DNA of 64,000 nt, taken from the NCBI RefSeq assembly GCF_018555685.1, contig NZ_JAFLWW010000002.1:124001-188000 (forward strand), written 5' to 3'. Below are positions 7,344 to 16,043 of this stretch, piece after piece. Under the pieces are notes generated by a model. It saw only the letters and a program-made list of their open reading frames with translations, had not been told where the DNA came from and ran no database searches. Position 1 is the first letter of the stretch, and every line of letters begins with the position of its first letter. The position numbers and the translations under genes are program-made. Source of the DNA: Aminobacter anthyllidis. Its GTDB lineage: Bacteria > Pseudomonadota > Alphaproteobacteria > Rhizobiales > Rhizobiaceae.

Positions 7344-9110
7344 TTAGTGGCCAGCCTCGACCGCCTTGCCTTCAACCCACGCCGCCTGGATCGCCTGCCT
7401 AAGTTCCGCCTCCGATATCGGCTTGTGCAGAATGCGGCTGCCACTCGCGCTCACCTCCTTCAAACGTGATGGCGAGGTATCTCCGGTGATGATGATGGAC
7501 GGGACGGTTTGGCCGAGGTAGCCACACAGCGTCCGGATTGCTTCGAGCCCGGTCGCCCCATGCGCCAGGCGATAGTCGGAGATGATCAGGTCGACCGGCG
7601 CTTCGCCTCGCATGGCAGCCGCTGCGTGTACCGCTTGCGCCTCCGCCGCGGATCGGCCCGCATAAACGTGGTGCCCCTCGATCGTGAGCAATTGTTCCAT
7701 CGCCTCGAGGATGTCGCTCTCGTCCTCGACGACAATGATGCCGCCGGCGATGGTTCCGGCCATCGTTTCGCGTTGGGAGATCGGCGCTCTGGCCGCGCGG
7801 ACTTGGGGAACCGTGACGGAAAACATCGAACCGCGCCCGGGCGTGGATTTCAGCTTCAGCGGGTGTTTCAGCAACTCGGCGGTGCGGCGAACGATGGCAA
7901 GGCCCAGGCCGAGGCCTTGCGTGCGATCCCGGGCCGGGTTCTGCAACTGTACGAATTCCTCGAAAATCATCGCCTGCTGATCAGCTGCAATGCCCGGTCC
8001 CGTGTCCCAGACCTGGATCTCGACGAGATCGCCGCGCTTGCGGCAGCCAAGTGCGACACCGCCCTCCTTCGTGTAGCGAAAAGCGTTGGTCAGCAGGTTG
8101 CTGAGCACGCGCTTCAGCATCATAGGGTCGCTTTCGACCTGAAGATCGCTGTCGACCACCCGCCATTTCAGGCCGCGCTGCTTTGCTTCGGCGGCGAACT
8201 CCTCGCGGAAATCGCGGAAGAGTTCGCGCAGTCCCACCGTTTCGCGGGCGACGGTGACGACGCCGGCATCGAGCTTGGAGATGTCCAGCAGCGCGTTCAA
8301 CAGACCGCTGAGATTGCCGATGATCGATTTCGCCCGGCCTGCAAGCCCGCGCGCCTGCTCGGCCGGCACGTTGCCGCGTTTCGCCAGCACGGCGATCGTC
8401 GACACCAGCAGGCTGAGCGCATGGATGGGCTGGCGCAGATCGTGGCTTGCAGCAGCCAGGAAGCGGGTCTTCGCTCGATCGGCTGACTGCGCACGGTCGC
8501 GCTCTTCCTGCAGGTGCTCGACAAGCCTTTCGTTTTCCATGCGCAGGCTGATCGTCTCGCGCAGCATGCGGTAGGTGATACGGCAATAGTAGAAATTGAT
8601 CGCGACGAGCGAGGCGAGCAGGAAAAGGAAGGCGCCCGATATGGAACTTCCACTGGTGATGGCGCGCGCCGCGACCGGCAACACCGTCGCGAGAATCGAG
8701 CCGATGAGGGCCGGCGGAAAGGCCGACAGCGACGGCACGGTACCGCAGACGAGGCCCGTCAGCACAACAACCGTGAAAGACAGCAATAGCGGGGCCTCGG
8801 GCAGGAACCCGACCCAGCCGAATATGCCCCACAACAACCCCGATACCCAGGAAAACGCCGCTGCGAGCCACGCCCATCGCATGATGGATGCCGAACCGCG
8901 AGGGCGGCTGAAAAAGCGGCGGGAAGCAAAAACGCGCGCGGCGGTCAGCAGATACAGCGTGCCAAGCCAGCCGGCCAGCCAGGTGGTGGATACGCCGCTC
9001 CTCAGGACGTAGACGGCAGCAAGAGAAATGGCGATGTTGGAGATGACCACGCCATATGAATTGCGATAGAGAAGCTCGACCAGTGCCTGGCGTATCTTGT
9101 CTTCCTGCAT
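7344..9110 (-). CDS. membrane hybrid histidine kinase with C-terminal receiver
   Basis: 588 residues. The N-terminal half (about 20-180) holds several membrane helices and no obvious periplasmic sensor domain. A short coiled segment leads to the HisKA domain with the phospho-acceptor histidine at residue 223 in ASHDLRQP. The ATPase domain follows with TNAFRYTKEGG (N box), DTGPGIA (G1) and GLGLGLAIV (G2). A receiver domain runs from about 457, with acidic residues VEDE, Asp512 in SDYR and Lys563 in LHKP. The DLRQP box marks a kinase class often paired with LuxR-type response regulators. Such a regulator is divergently encoded 131 bases away, so the two probably form a phosphorelay. The signal is unknown. 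Confidence 0.9.
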   Translation of the reverse strand: MQEDKIRQALVELLYRNSYGVVISNIAISLAAVYVLRSGVSTTWLAGWLGTLYLLTAARVFASRRFFSRPRGSASIMRWAWLAAAFSWVSGLLWGIFGWVGFLPEAPLLLSFTVVVLTGLVCGTVPSLSAFPPALIGSILATVLPVAARAITSGSSISGAFLFLLASLVAINFYYCRITYRMLRETISLRMENERLVEHLQEERDRAQSADRAKTRFLAAASHDLRQPIHALSLLVSTIAVLAKRGNVPAEQARGLAGRAKSIIGNLSGLLNALLDISKLDAGVVTVARETVGLRELFRDFREEFAAEAKQRGLKWRVVDSDLQVESDPMMLKRVLSNLLTNAFRYTKEGGVALGCRKRGDLVEIQVWDTGPGIAADQQAMIFEEFVQLQNPARDRTQGLGLGLAIVRRTAELLKHPLKLKSTPGRGSMFSVTVPQVRAARAPISQRETMAGTIAGGIIVVEDESDILEAMEQLLTIEGHHVYAGRSAAEAQAVHAAAAMRGEAPVDLIISDYRLAHGATGLEAIRTLCGYLGQTVPSIIITGDTSPSRLKEVSASGSRILHKPISEAELRQAIQAAWVEGKAVEAGH

Positions 9111-9241
9111 CCGATTCCCCCAAGTGCCGGATGAAGATCGCTCAAGCTGTCCTTCCCCCGGACAGTTGATCTACCGGCAATTTATTTCCCATAAGTTGGC
9201 ATTCTACCAACTCGCATCGCTTACCCATGAATGGTGACCAT

Positions 9242-9901
9242 ATGAACCGCCCTCTCACCTTCATCATTGCCGACGACCACGCGCTGGTGCGCGAAGGGCT
9301 GAAAATGCTGATCTCGTCTATGGACAACATGTCGGTGGTTGCCGAGGCGGCGGACGGCGAAGCCTTGCTGGAGCAGGTCGCCAAGACGCGCGCCGACCTG
9401 TTGCTCCTCGACCTCGGCATGCCGGGCGTTGCCGGAATCCAGTTCATCTCCGACATCAGCGAGCTTGTTCCTCGCCTCAAGATCGTGGTTCTGACCGCGA
9501 ACATCGAGCCGAGAACCGTGCGCGCCGCCCTTGAGGCCGGCGCCAGCGCCTACCTGACCAAGGACGGCGACCCCGAGGAACTCGGCGAGGCCATCGAAGC
9601 GGTCAGGAAAGGCGGAACCTATCTGGCCCGAACGGTACGCTTCGCGATCAGCGACCCCAGCCGAAACAGCAGGCCGGCGGCGGCTGCGGATATCCTTTCG
9701 CCGGTGCCGCTGACCCGGCGTGAGCGCGAAATCCTCGCTCTGGTAGCGCAGGGGCTTACGGCACGCGAAATCGCCGAGCGGCTGGGCATCAGCCCGCTGA
9801 CGGCGCGCAAGCACCGCGAAAACCTGATGGGCAAGCTCAATCTTCACAGTGCCGCCGAACTGACCGCCTATGCGGTTCGCCTGGGATTGCCCACGGCCTG
9901 A
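9242..9901 (+). CDS. NarL/LuxR-family response regulator
   Basis: ATG 9242 is preceded by GGTGA and gives 219 residues; ATG 9227 in the same frame would add five residues but has no ribosome site. The receiver domain begins TFIIADDHALVREG, with the phosphorylated aspartate at residue 57 (LLLLDLGMPG) and the conserved lysine in YLTKDGD. The C-terminal LuxR-type HTH is LTRREREILALVAQGL...GISPLTARKHRENLMGKL. It is divergent from the hybrid kinase and most likely its phosphorylation target, acting as a DNA-binding regulator. Targets are unknown; the neighbouring nitrogen genes and the shared intergenic region are candidates. Confidence 0.88.
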   Translation: MNRPLTFIIADDHALVREGLKMLISSMDNMSVVAEAADGEALLEQVAKTRADLLLLDLGMPGVAGIQFISDISELVPRLKIVVLTANIEPRTVRAALEAGASAYLTKDGDPEELGEAIEAVRKGGTYLARTVRFAISDPSRNSRPAAAADILSPVPLTRREREILALVAQGLTAREIAERLGISPLTARKHRENLMGKLNLHSAAELTAYAVRLGLPTA

Positions 9902-10067
9902 CAGCCGCGCAGCGCCGTCTCCGCGGGCAACCCTCGAGTCAATATTTGCTTAACCATCAACAGATTAGCCAACAAGAAGCGCGTTCCAAATACGGCATCT
10001 GTCGTATGTCTTCAGGCTAGTGACGAGCCTAATTCTCCCGCGATTGCTTCATCCGGGAGGAGCCGAC

Positions 10068-10685
10068 ATGCCATCGCTGGAACTGTGGATTCCGTTCGCC
10101 GCCGCAACGCTTGCCTTTGCCTGCATGCCGGGACCGGCAATCCTCTACATGACCGCACAGACCGCAGCGCTCGGCCGCAGGGCCGGCTTGATGGCGGCGC
10201 TTGGCGTCCACATCGGCTGTTATGTCCATATCCTTGCCGCCGCCATCGGCCTGACCTCGCTGATCGAGCAAGCGCCGATGCTCTATGCAGCGATCAGGCT
10301 AGCCGGCGCCGCCTATCTCGTCTGGCTCGGGCTCTCGATGTTCATGGGCTGGGGCAAATCCGCAAGCAAGGCCGCCGGCCCCGCTTCGCAAAGCTTGCGC
10401 GACAGTATCATCGTCGAGGTACTCAACCCGAAGACCGCGCTGTTCTTCCTGACCTTCCTGCCGCAATTCGTCGATCCTGCCGCAGCCTTCCCGCTGTGGC
10501 TGCAGTTCCTGCTGCTTGGCATGTTCGTGAACCTGGTCTTCTCGATAGCCGATGTCGCCGCCGTCGGCATCGCTTCGGTCACCCTAGCCCGCGTTGCATC
10601 AGGCGATGCCGGCTGGATAGTGCCCAAGGCCTGCGGCTCGATCCTCGTCGGACTTGGCGTCGCGCTTGTCAGCCATCAGATCTGA
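10068..10685 (+). CDS. LysE/RhtB-family amino-acid exporter
   Basis: ATG 10068 follows GGGAGGAG (10055-10062), giving 205 residues, the usual LysE/RhtB size. Five to six hydrophobic helices are visible. Family features are FACMPGPAILYMTAQT near the N-terminus and LNPKTALFFLTFLPQFVDP in the middle. It exports small amino acids or related metabolites across the inner membrane. It is probably its own transcription unit: the next gene begins 163 bases downstream after a promoter-like sequence and a terminator. The substrate is unknown. Confidence 0.85.
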   Translation: MPSLELWIPFAAATLAFACMPGPAILYMTAQTAALGRRAGLMAALGVHIGCYVHILAAAIGLTSLIEQAPMLYAAIRLAGAAYLVWLGLSMFMGWGKSASKAAGPASQSLRDSIIVEVLNPKTALFFLTFLPQFVDPAAAFPLWLQFLLLGMFVNLVFSIADVAAVGIASVTLARVASGDAGWIVPKACGSILVGLGVALVSHQI

Positions 10686-10719
10686 CCGGGCCTACCGATC
10701 CAGGCATTCGCATTGGCTC

Positions 10720-10747
10720 TTGACTGGCAGGCGCGAAAAGCTACGCT
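10720..10747 (+). promoter_or_regulatory. candidate promoter of the amide operon
   Basis: TTGACT at 10720-10725 resembles a -35 box and is followed 16 bases later by TACGCT at 10742-10747, a weak -10 match. Initiation would fall near 10754, leaving a leader of about 95 bases that contains the terminator before amiC. The -10 is poor, as would suit activated or low-level expression. This is a weak call. Confidence 0.25.
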
Positions 10748-10784
10748 GACATCAAATACCGGCCCCGACTGCCGGGTGGCAAAC

Positions 10785-10836
10785 ATGCCTCGTATGCCTC
10801 GCCTCCCGGCGGCGGCTGCGGGGCATTTTTGTTTTT
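10785..10836 (+). terminator. leader terminator of the amide operon with duplicated 5' arm
   Basis: ATGCCTCGC (10794-10802) pairs with GCGGGGCAT (10818-10826) over nine base pairs with one G-U, followed by TTTTGTTTTT. A second near-copy of the 5' arm, ATGCCTCGT, lies immediately upstream at 10785-10793 and can pair with the same 3' arm. The U tract ends where the ribosome site GGGAGG (10837-10842) of amiC begins. The terminator is thus inside the 5' leader, the position at which AmiR relieves termination in the Pseudomonas amidase operon. I could not draw a clear dual-hexaloop motif here. Confidence 0.7.
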
Positions 10837-10847
10837 GGGAGGAATTT

Positions 10848-11948
10848 TTGAAGTCGCGCATCGAAATCGGCGTGCTCTATTCGCGCTCGGGCAGCTATCA
10901 GCTGGTTGCCAACGCCTGCCATGCGGGTGCCATGCGCGCCATATCAGACGTCAATGCCGATCCGGCAAGCGGCATCGAGCTCATTGCCATCGAGCGCGAC
11001 CCCGGCGGCAATATCGACCGCTACGCCCCGCTCTGCGACGAGATCCTGCGCCAGAGCAGCGCGCGCCATGTCGTCGGCGCCGTCACCTCGTGGAGCCGCA
11101 AGGAGGTCATCCCGGTCCTGGAGAAGTCGGGAGCAGCACTCTGGTATGCCTGCCCCTATGAAGGCTTCGAGGCCAATGAGCATGTCGTCTACATGCATGC
11201 CTGCCCGAACCAGCATCTGGTACCGCTTCTGGCCCATGTCGTGCCGCGCTTCGGGGCCGATGGCTTCCTGCTCGGCTCCAATTACATCTGGGGCTGGGAG
11301 ACCAACAGGGTTGCCCGCGACCTGATTGCTGACGCCGGCGGAAAGGTGCTGGGCGAACGCTACCTGCCGATCGGCGAAGCCGACGTTTCCAGGCTGATCG
11401 CAGAGATCAAGGCAACGCGACCGGCCTTCATCCTCAACAACCTGATCGGAACTTCGTCCTACGCCTTCTTTGCAGCCTACGCCGAGCTGGCGCGCACCGA
11501 TCCACATTTCGGGCCGGAAAACTGCCCGATCCTGTCGTGCAATCTCACCGAAGCCGAGCTGCCGGCAATCAGCGAAGCAGGCCGGGGCCACCTTTCAGTC
11601 GGGCCCTACTTTCGCGACCAAGCCCAGGACGACGCGCCAGCCTCCTCCTTCGAGGCCTCGACCTATGCGTCGGTGCAGGTACTGGCCAAGGTCCTTGCAA
11701 CCGACCCAAGCGCCGGCTTCGCCGCACTGCCGGCCTTGTTCCGCAATACCAGCTACCAGACACTGCTCGGCGAGATCGCTATCGACCCGCAGACCCAACA
11801 CGCGACCCTGCCGGTCGAGATTGGCCGCATCGCCGGCCTGGGATTCGAGCGCGTCAGCCGGACCGAGCGCATGGCACCCGACCCATATCTTTCGCGTTAC
11901 GACCGAACCGAAACGTTTGGACGGCCGCGCCTCAAGGTCGTGTCATGA
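10848..11948 (+). CDS. amiC: AmiC-type amide-sensing negative regulator
   Basis: The start is TTG 10848, with GGGAGG (10837-10842) five bases upstream; starts further up in the frame would run through the leader terminator. The product is 366 residues with the periplasmic-binding fold (SRIEIGVLYSRSGSYQL, then YEGFE, CPNQ and LGSNYIWGWE) but no signal peptide. It is therefore a cytoplasmic ligand sensor of the AmiC kind. In Pseudomonas, AmiC binds and silences the antiterminator AmiR and releases it when an amide binds. The next gene overlaps by four bases (ATGA) and is AmiR-like, so the same switch is expected. The ligand is probably a short amide, from the amidase gene in the operon. Confidence 0.88.
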   Translation: MKSRIEIGVLYSRSGSYQLVANACHAGAMRAISDVNADPASGIELIAIERDPGGNIDRYAPLCDEILRQSSARHVVGAVTSWSRKEVIPVLEKSGAALWYACPYEGFEANEHVVYMHACPNQHLVPLLAHVVPRFGADGFLLGSNYIWGWETNRVARDLIADAGGKVLGERYLPIGEADVSRLIAEIKATRPAFILNNLIGTSSYAFFAAYAELARTDPHFGPENCPILSCNLTEAELPAISEAGRGHLSVGPYFRDQAQDDAPASSFEASTYASVQVLAKVLATDPSAGFAALPALFRNTSYQTLLGEIAIDPQTQHATLPVEIGRIAGLGFERVSRTERMAPDPYLSRYDRTETFGRPRLKVVS

Positions 11949-12550
11949 GCCGTGTCTCGCATATCCCCAATCTCGGCGGCGCCAAGGCCTTCGTGCTGCA
12001 TCGCCCGCATGCCAACGTCAGCGCGATCAGTCGTCAGCTTGCGGCCATCGGCCTCGCCGTCACGGACTGCTGGCCCGAACTGCCGGCGGAGGCGCTGGCC
12101 GCCGACTTCGTGTTTTTCGACGTCGATCTCGGCTTCGACCAGCAGTTTCCCTGGCCGCGCGGTGCAGCGCCGATGCCGACGATCGCGCTGATCGGCTCGG
12201 AAGCGCCAGGCCGGATCGAATGGGCGCTGTCGCACAAGGCCGACGCGCAACTGCTCAAGCCGGTCGGCAATGCCGGCGTCTACAGCGCCCTGCTGATCGC
12301 CCGGCAGAGCTTTGCTGCCCGCCGGCAGCTGGCCGACGAGATCACCGCGCTGCAGCAGCGCGTCGCCGAGCGCCAGACCATCGTGCGCGCGGTCGCGGCC
12401 TTGTCGAGCCAGGGCGTCGACGACGAACGCGCCTACGCGCAGTTGCGCACGCTCGCCATGAACTGGCAGGTCAGCCTCGAGGAAGCCGCCCGACGTGTCG
12501 TCGCCCTGACCGAAAAGGAGGGCGGCTTTGACCAGTCCCATCGCGCCTGA
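11945..12550 (+). CDS. amiR: AmiR-type ANTAR-domain transcription antiterminator
   Basis: ATG 11945 overlaps the amiC stop, giving 201 residues. The N-terminal two-thirds resemble the degenerate receiver domain of AmiR (VFFDVDLGFDQQFPW, then TIALIGSEAPGRIEWAL). A coiled coil follows (about 118-145, ARRQLADEITALQQRVAERQ), then the three-helix ANTAR RNA-binding domain (AYAQLRTLAMNWQVSLEEAA). It should bind leader RNA and let transcription pass the terminator upstream of amiC, so activating its own operon. The receiver-like domain is regulated by AmiC binding rather than phosphorylation in the known case. It may also act on the other two terminator-bearing leaders at the left end. Confidence 0.87.
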   Translation: MSRVSHIPNLGGAKAFVLHRPHANVSAISRQLAAIGLAVTDCWPELPAEALAADFVFFDVDLGFDQQFPWPRGAAPMPTIALIGSEAPGRIEWALSHKADAQLLKPVGNAGVYSALLIARQSFAARRQLADEITALQQRVAERQTIVRAVAALSSQGVDDERAYAQLRTLAMNWQVSLEEAARRVVALTEKEGGFDQSHRA

Positions 12551-13433
12551 GATGCCCGCCATCGCTGTGCCGGCCAAGGCACGCGCCGGTGTCTGGGGAC
12601 GCCTCGTCAAGCGGCCACTGGCGATGACCGGCCTGGCGATCATCGCGATCACCGGCGCTGGCGCCCTGCTCGCCCCCTATCTCACCGGCTACGACCCCAA
12701 CGAGCAGATGTTCGACGGCCTGACGCTGGAAGGCGCGCCACTGCCGCCCAGCGCCACCTTCTGGCTCGGCACCGACCTGCTCGGCCGGGACCTTCTGACC
12801 CGCATTCTCTACGGCGCGCGGACCTCGCTGATCATCGGCATCGTCGCCAATGGTGCGGCACTTTTGATCGGCACGCTTGTTGGCATCACCGCCGGCTACT
12901 TCCGTGGTTTCATCGGCGCCGCCCTGATGCGCTTCACCGACCTGATGATGGCCTTTCCGGCGTTGCTGCTCGCCATCTGCCTTGCGGCGGTGTTCCAGCC
13001 CAGCCTGTGGATCGTCGCCATGGTGATCGCGCTGGTCAACTGGGTGCAGACGGCGCGTATCGTCTTCACCGAAACGAGTTCACTCGCCGAACGCGAGTTC
13101 ATCGACGCCGAGCGCACCATCGGGGCCAGCACGCCCCGCATCCTGTTCCGCCACATCCTGCCACATCTTCTGCCGACGATCATCGTGTGGGGCACGCTCG
13201 GCATTTCGACCACCGTGCTTCTGGAGGCCACGCTGTCCTACCTCGGTATCGGCGTGCAGCCGCCCACCGCCTCGTGGGGCAACATCATCTTCGAAAACCA
13301 GACCTACTTCCAGGCGGCACCCTGGCTGGTGTTCTTCCCCGGTGCCGCGATCCTGGCGCTGGCGCTCGCCTTCAATCTTGTCGGTGACGCCCTGCGCGAC
13401 ATTCTCGACCCGACGCAGCGGGGCCGGGCATGA
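12528..13433 (+). CDS. Opp/Dpp-type ABC transporter permease (DppC-like)
   Basis: TTG 12528 has AAGGAGG at 12515-12521 and overlaps the amiR end by 23 bases. ATG 12552 is the alternative, but the ribosome site fits the TTG. The product is about 301 residues with the DppC layout: an N-terminal helix (LAMTGLAIIAITGAGALLAPYL), the GTDLLGRDLLTRILYGARTSL segment and the EAA loop ERTIGASTPRILFRHILPHL. It forms the inner-membrane channel with the next gene. In this operon order it precedes the DppB-like partner, the reverse of the usual dpp arrangement. The substrate is inferred to be an amide or amidated compound. Confidence 0.88.
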   Translation: MTSPIAPEMPAIAVPAKARAGVWGRLVKRPLAMTGLAIIAITGAGALLAPYLTGYDPNEQMFDGLTLEGAPLPPSATFWLGTDLLGRDLLTRILYGARTSLIIGIVANGAALLIGTLVGITAGYFRGFIGAALMRFTDLMMAFPALLLAICLAAVFQPSLWIVAMVIALVNWVQTARIVFTETSSLAEREFIDAERTIGASTPRILFRHILPHLLPTIIVWGTLGISTTVLLEATLSYLGIGVQPPTASWGNIIFENQTYFQAAPWLVFFPGAAILALALAFNLVGDALRDILDPTQRGRA

Positions 13434-14350
13434 TCGCCTATCTCACCCGCCGGCTGATCCAGGCAGCGCTGATCCTGCTCGGCGTGTCGCTGATCACCTT
13501 TGCGCTGCTCTACCTGCTGCCGGCCGACCCGGTGCGCCAGATCGCCGGCCGCAGTGCGACGCCGCAGACGGTCGAGAGCATCCGCCAGCAGCTCGGGCTC
13601 GACCAGCCCTTCGTCGTCCAGTACTGGCGCTATCTGACCAACCTGCTCAGCGGCGACCTCGGACGTTCCTACATCCAGCGCTCGGAGGTCAGCGAACTGA
13701 TCGTCTCGCGCCTGCCGGCCAGCCTGCTCCTGATGGTCGGCGCGATCCTGTGCGAGTTACTCATCGGCCTGACCATGGGCCTGATCGCCGCCGTCAAGCG
13801 CGGCACCGCCACCGACCAGGCGCTGATGGTCGGCTCGTTCATTGGCGTGTCGGCACCGCAATTCGTCGTCGGCCTGCTTCTGCTCTACGTCTTTGCCGTC
13901 AAGCTCGGCTGGTTTCCGATCGGCGGCTACGGCACCTGGCGGCATATGGTGCTGCCGTCGCTGACGCTCGGCATCCTCGGCGCCGGCTGGTATTCGCGCA
14001 TGATGCGCTCGTCGATGATCGACGTCTTGCGCCAGGACTATATCCGCACCGCCCGCGCCAAGGGCCTCGCCCAGCGCGCCGTGCTGTTCGGCCACGCTTT
14101 GCCCAACGCCATCCTGCCGGTCGTTGCCATGATCGGCATCGATATCGGCCTGTTCATGGGCGGCATCGTGGTGGTCGAAAGCGTGTTCGGCTGGCCAGGC
14201 ATCGGCCAGCTCGCCTGGCAGGCGATCCAGCGCGTCGACATCCCGATCATCATGGGCGTCACGCTGGTGTCCGCCTGCGCCATCGTGCTCGGCAATCTGC
14301 TCGCCGACATCGTCGCCCCGTTCATCGATCCGCGCATCAAGCTGCGCTGA
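13430..14350 (+). CDS. Opp/Dpp-type ABC transporter permease (DppB-like)
   Basis: ATG 13430 overlaps the previous stop by four bases, giving 306 residues. Typical DppB features are the N-terminal MIAYLTRRLIQAALILLGVS helix, the ADPVRQIAGR periplasmic stretch, and the EAA loop ARAKGLAQRAVLFGHALPNA. The C-terminal VVVESVFGWPGIGQLAWQAI is also typical. With the DppC-like protein it makes the membrane channel, energised by the fused ATPase encoded at 16974. Tight overlap indicates translational coupling within the amide operon. Confidence 0.9.
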   Translation: MIAYLTRRLIQAALILLGVSLITFALLYLLPADPVRQIAGRSATPQTVESIRQQLGLDQPFVVQYWRYLTNLLSGDLGRSYIQRSEVSELIVSRLPASLLLMVGAILCELLIGLTMGLIAAVKRGTATDQALMVGSFIGVSAPQFVVGLLLLYVFAVKLGWFPIGGYGTWRHMVLPSLTLGILGAGWYSRMMRSSMIDVLRQDYIRTARAKGLAQRAVLFGHALPNAILPVVAMIGIDIGLFMGGIVVVESVFGWPGIGQLAWQAIQRVDIPIIMGVTLVSACAIVLGNLLADIVAPFIDPRIKLR

Positions 14351-14400
14351 TCCAAAGCCAAACCAAAAGACTGCAAACCAAAAAGAGAAGGGAACCTCGC

Positions 14401-16043
14401 ATGAAACATTGGCTCACCACGACAGTCGCCGCGTCAGCGCTCGCGCTGGCGCTCGGCATGGCTTCGGCCTCAGCGCAGGAAACGCTCGACCCCAAGGCCA
14501 AGCAGGGCGGCGCGATCACCATTACCTACAAGGACGATGTCGCGACGCTCGATCCGGCGATCGGCTATGACTGGCAGAACTGGTCGATGATCAAGAGCCT
14601 GTTCGACGGGCTGATGGACTACGAGCCGGGCACGACCAAGCTGCGTCCTGAGCTGGCAGAGAGCTACGAGATTTCGCCCGACGGCAAGACCTTCACCTTC
14701 AAGCTGCGCAAGGGCGTGAAATTTCACAACGGCCGCGAGATGACGGCCGAGGACGTCAAATATTCGCTCGACCGCGTCACCAACCCAAGACCCAGAGCCC
14801 GGGCGCCGGCTTCTTCGCCTCGATCAACGGCTATGAAGATGTCGCCGGTGGCAAGTCGGAAAGCCTTTCGGGCGTGACGGTGGTCGACCCCTCGACGGTC
14901 AAGATCGAACTGTCGCGACCCGACGCCACCTTCCTGCATGTCATGGCGATCAATTTCAGCCATGTCGTGCCGAAGGAAGAGGTCGAGAAATACGGCGCCG
15001 ACTTCGGCAAGCACCCGGTCGGCACCGGCGCCTACAAGATGGCCGAATGGACGCTCGGCCAGCGCCTCGTCTTCGAGCGCAACGCCGACTACTGGCACAA
15101 GGGCCTGCCCTATATCGACAAGATCACCTTTGAGATCGGCCAGGAGCCGATCGTTGCCCTGCTGCGCCTGCAGAACGGTGAGGTCGACGTTCCGGGCGAC
15201 GGCATTCCGCCGGCCAAGTTCCAGGAGGTGATGGCCGATCCCGCGCAGAAGGCCCGCGTCGTCGAAGGCGGCCAGCTGCAGACCGGCTACGTCACCATGA
15301 ACACCCAGATGGCGCCGTTCGACAACGTCAAGGTGCGCCAGGCGGTCAACATGGCGATCAACAAGGACCGCATCGTCAAGCTGATCAACAACCGCGCAGT
15401 CCCCGCCAACCAGCCGCTGCCGCCGTCGATGCCGGGCTATGACAAGGCTTTTGCGGGATATGCTTTCGACGTCGACAAGGCCAAGGCGCTGCTCGGCGAG
15501 GCCGGCCATCCCGACGGCTTCGAGACCGAACTGTTCGTCATGAACACCGATCCCAACCCGCGCATCGCCCAGGCGATCCAGCAGGATCTGGCGGCGATCG
15601 GCATCAAGGCCGCCATCCAGTCGCTCGCCCAGGCAAACGTCATTGCCGCCGGCGGTGAAAAGAACGGCGCGCCGATGATCTGGTCCGGCGGCATGGCCTG
15701 GATCGCAGACTTCCCCGATCCGTCCAACTTCTACGGCCCGATCCTCGGCTGCGGCGGTGCCGTGCAGGGTGGCTGGAACTGGTCGTGGTACTGCAACAAG
15801 GAACTCGACGAAAAGGCGGCGGCAGCCGACTCGATCGTCGATCCGGCCAAGGCCGAGGAACGCGCCAAGTTGTGGAGCGACATCTACGCCAAGATCATGG
15901 CCGACGCGCCGTGGGCGCCGGTGTTCAACGAGCAGCGCTTCACCATGAAGTCGCCACGCATGGGCGGCGACGACAAGCTCTATGTCGACCCGGTCCATAT
16001 CCCGATCAACTACGACTATGTGTATGTGAACGATGTGCAATAA
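14401..16043 (+). pseudogene. ABC transporter solute-binding protein (SBP family 5) with one-base frameshift
   Basis: ATG 14401 begins a signal peptide (MKHWLTTTVAASALALALG ... SASAQ) and a family 5 binding domain (DPAIGYDWQNW, KLRKGVKFHNGREMTAEDVKY). After SLDRVTNP, around 14781-14790 in a CCC run, the frame must shift by one missing base. The other frame then reads KTQSPGAGFFASINGYEDVAGG and continues without a stop to 16043. The restored protein would be about 547 residues, normal for DppA-like proteins. As written, translation runs to a stop near 14877 after about 158 residues. A sequencing error, recent inactivation or phase variation in the short C run are all possible. No slippery heptamer is present. 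Confidence 0.85.

Noticed and set aside
14780-14795. Programmed frameshift in the solute-binding gene
   Set aside because: There is no slippery heptamer and no downstream stem close by, so I treat it as a one-base deletion or error.
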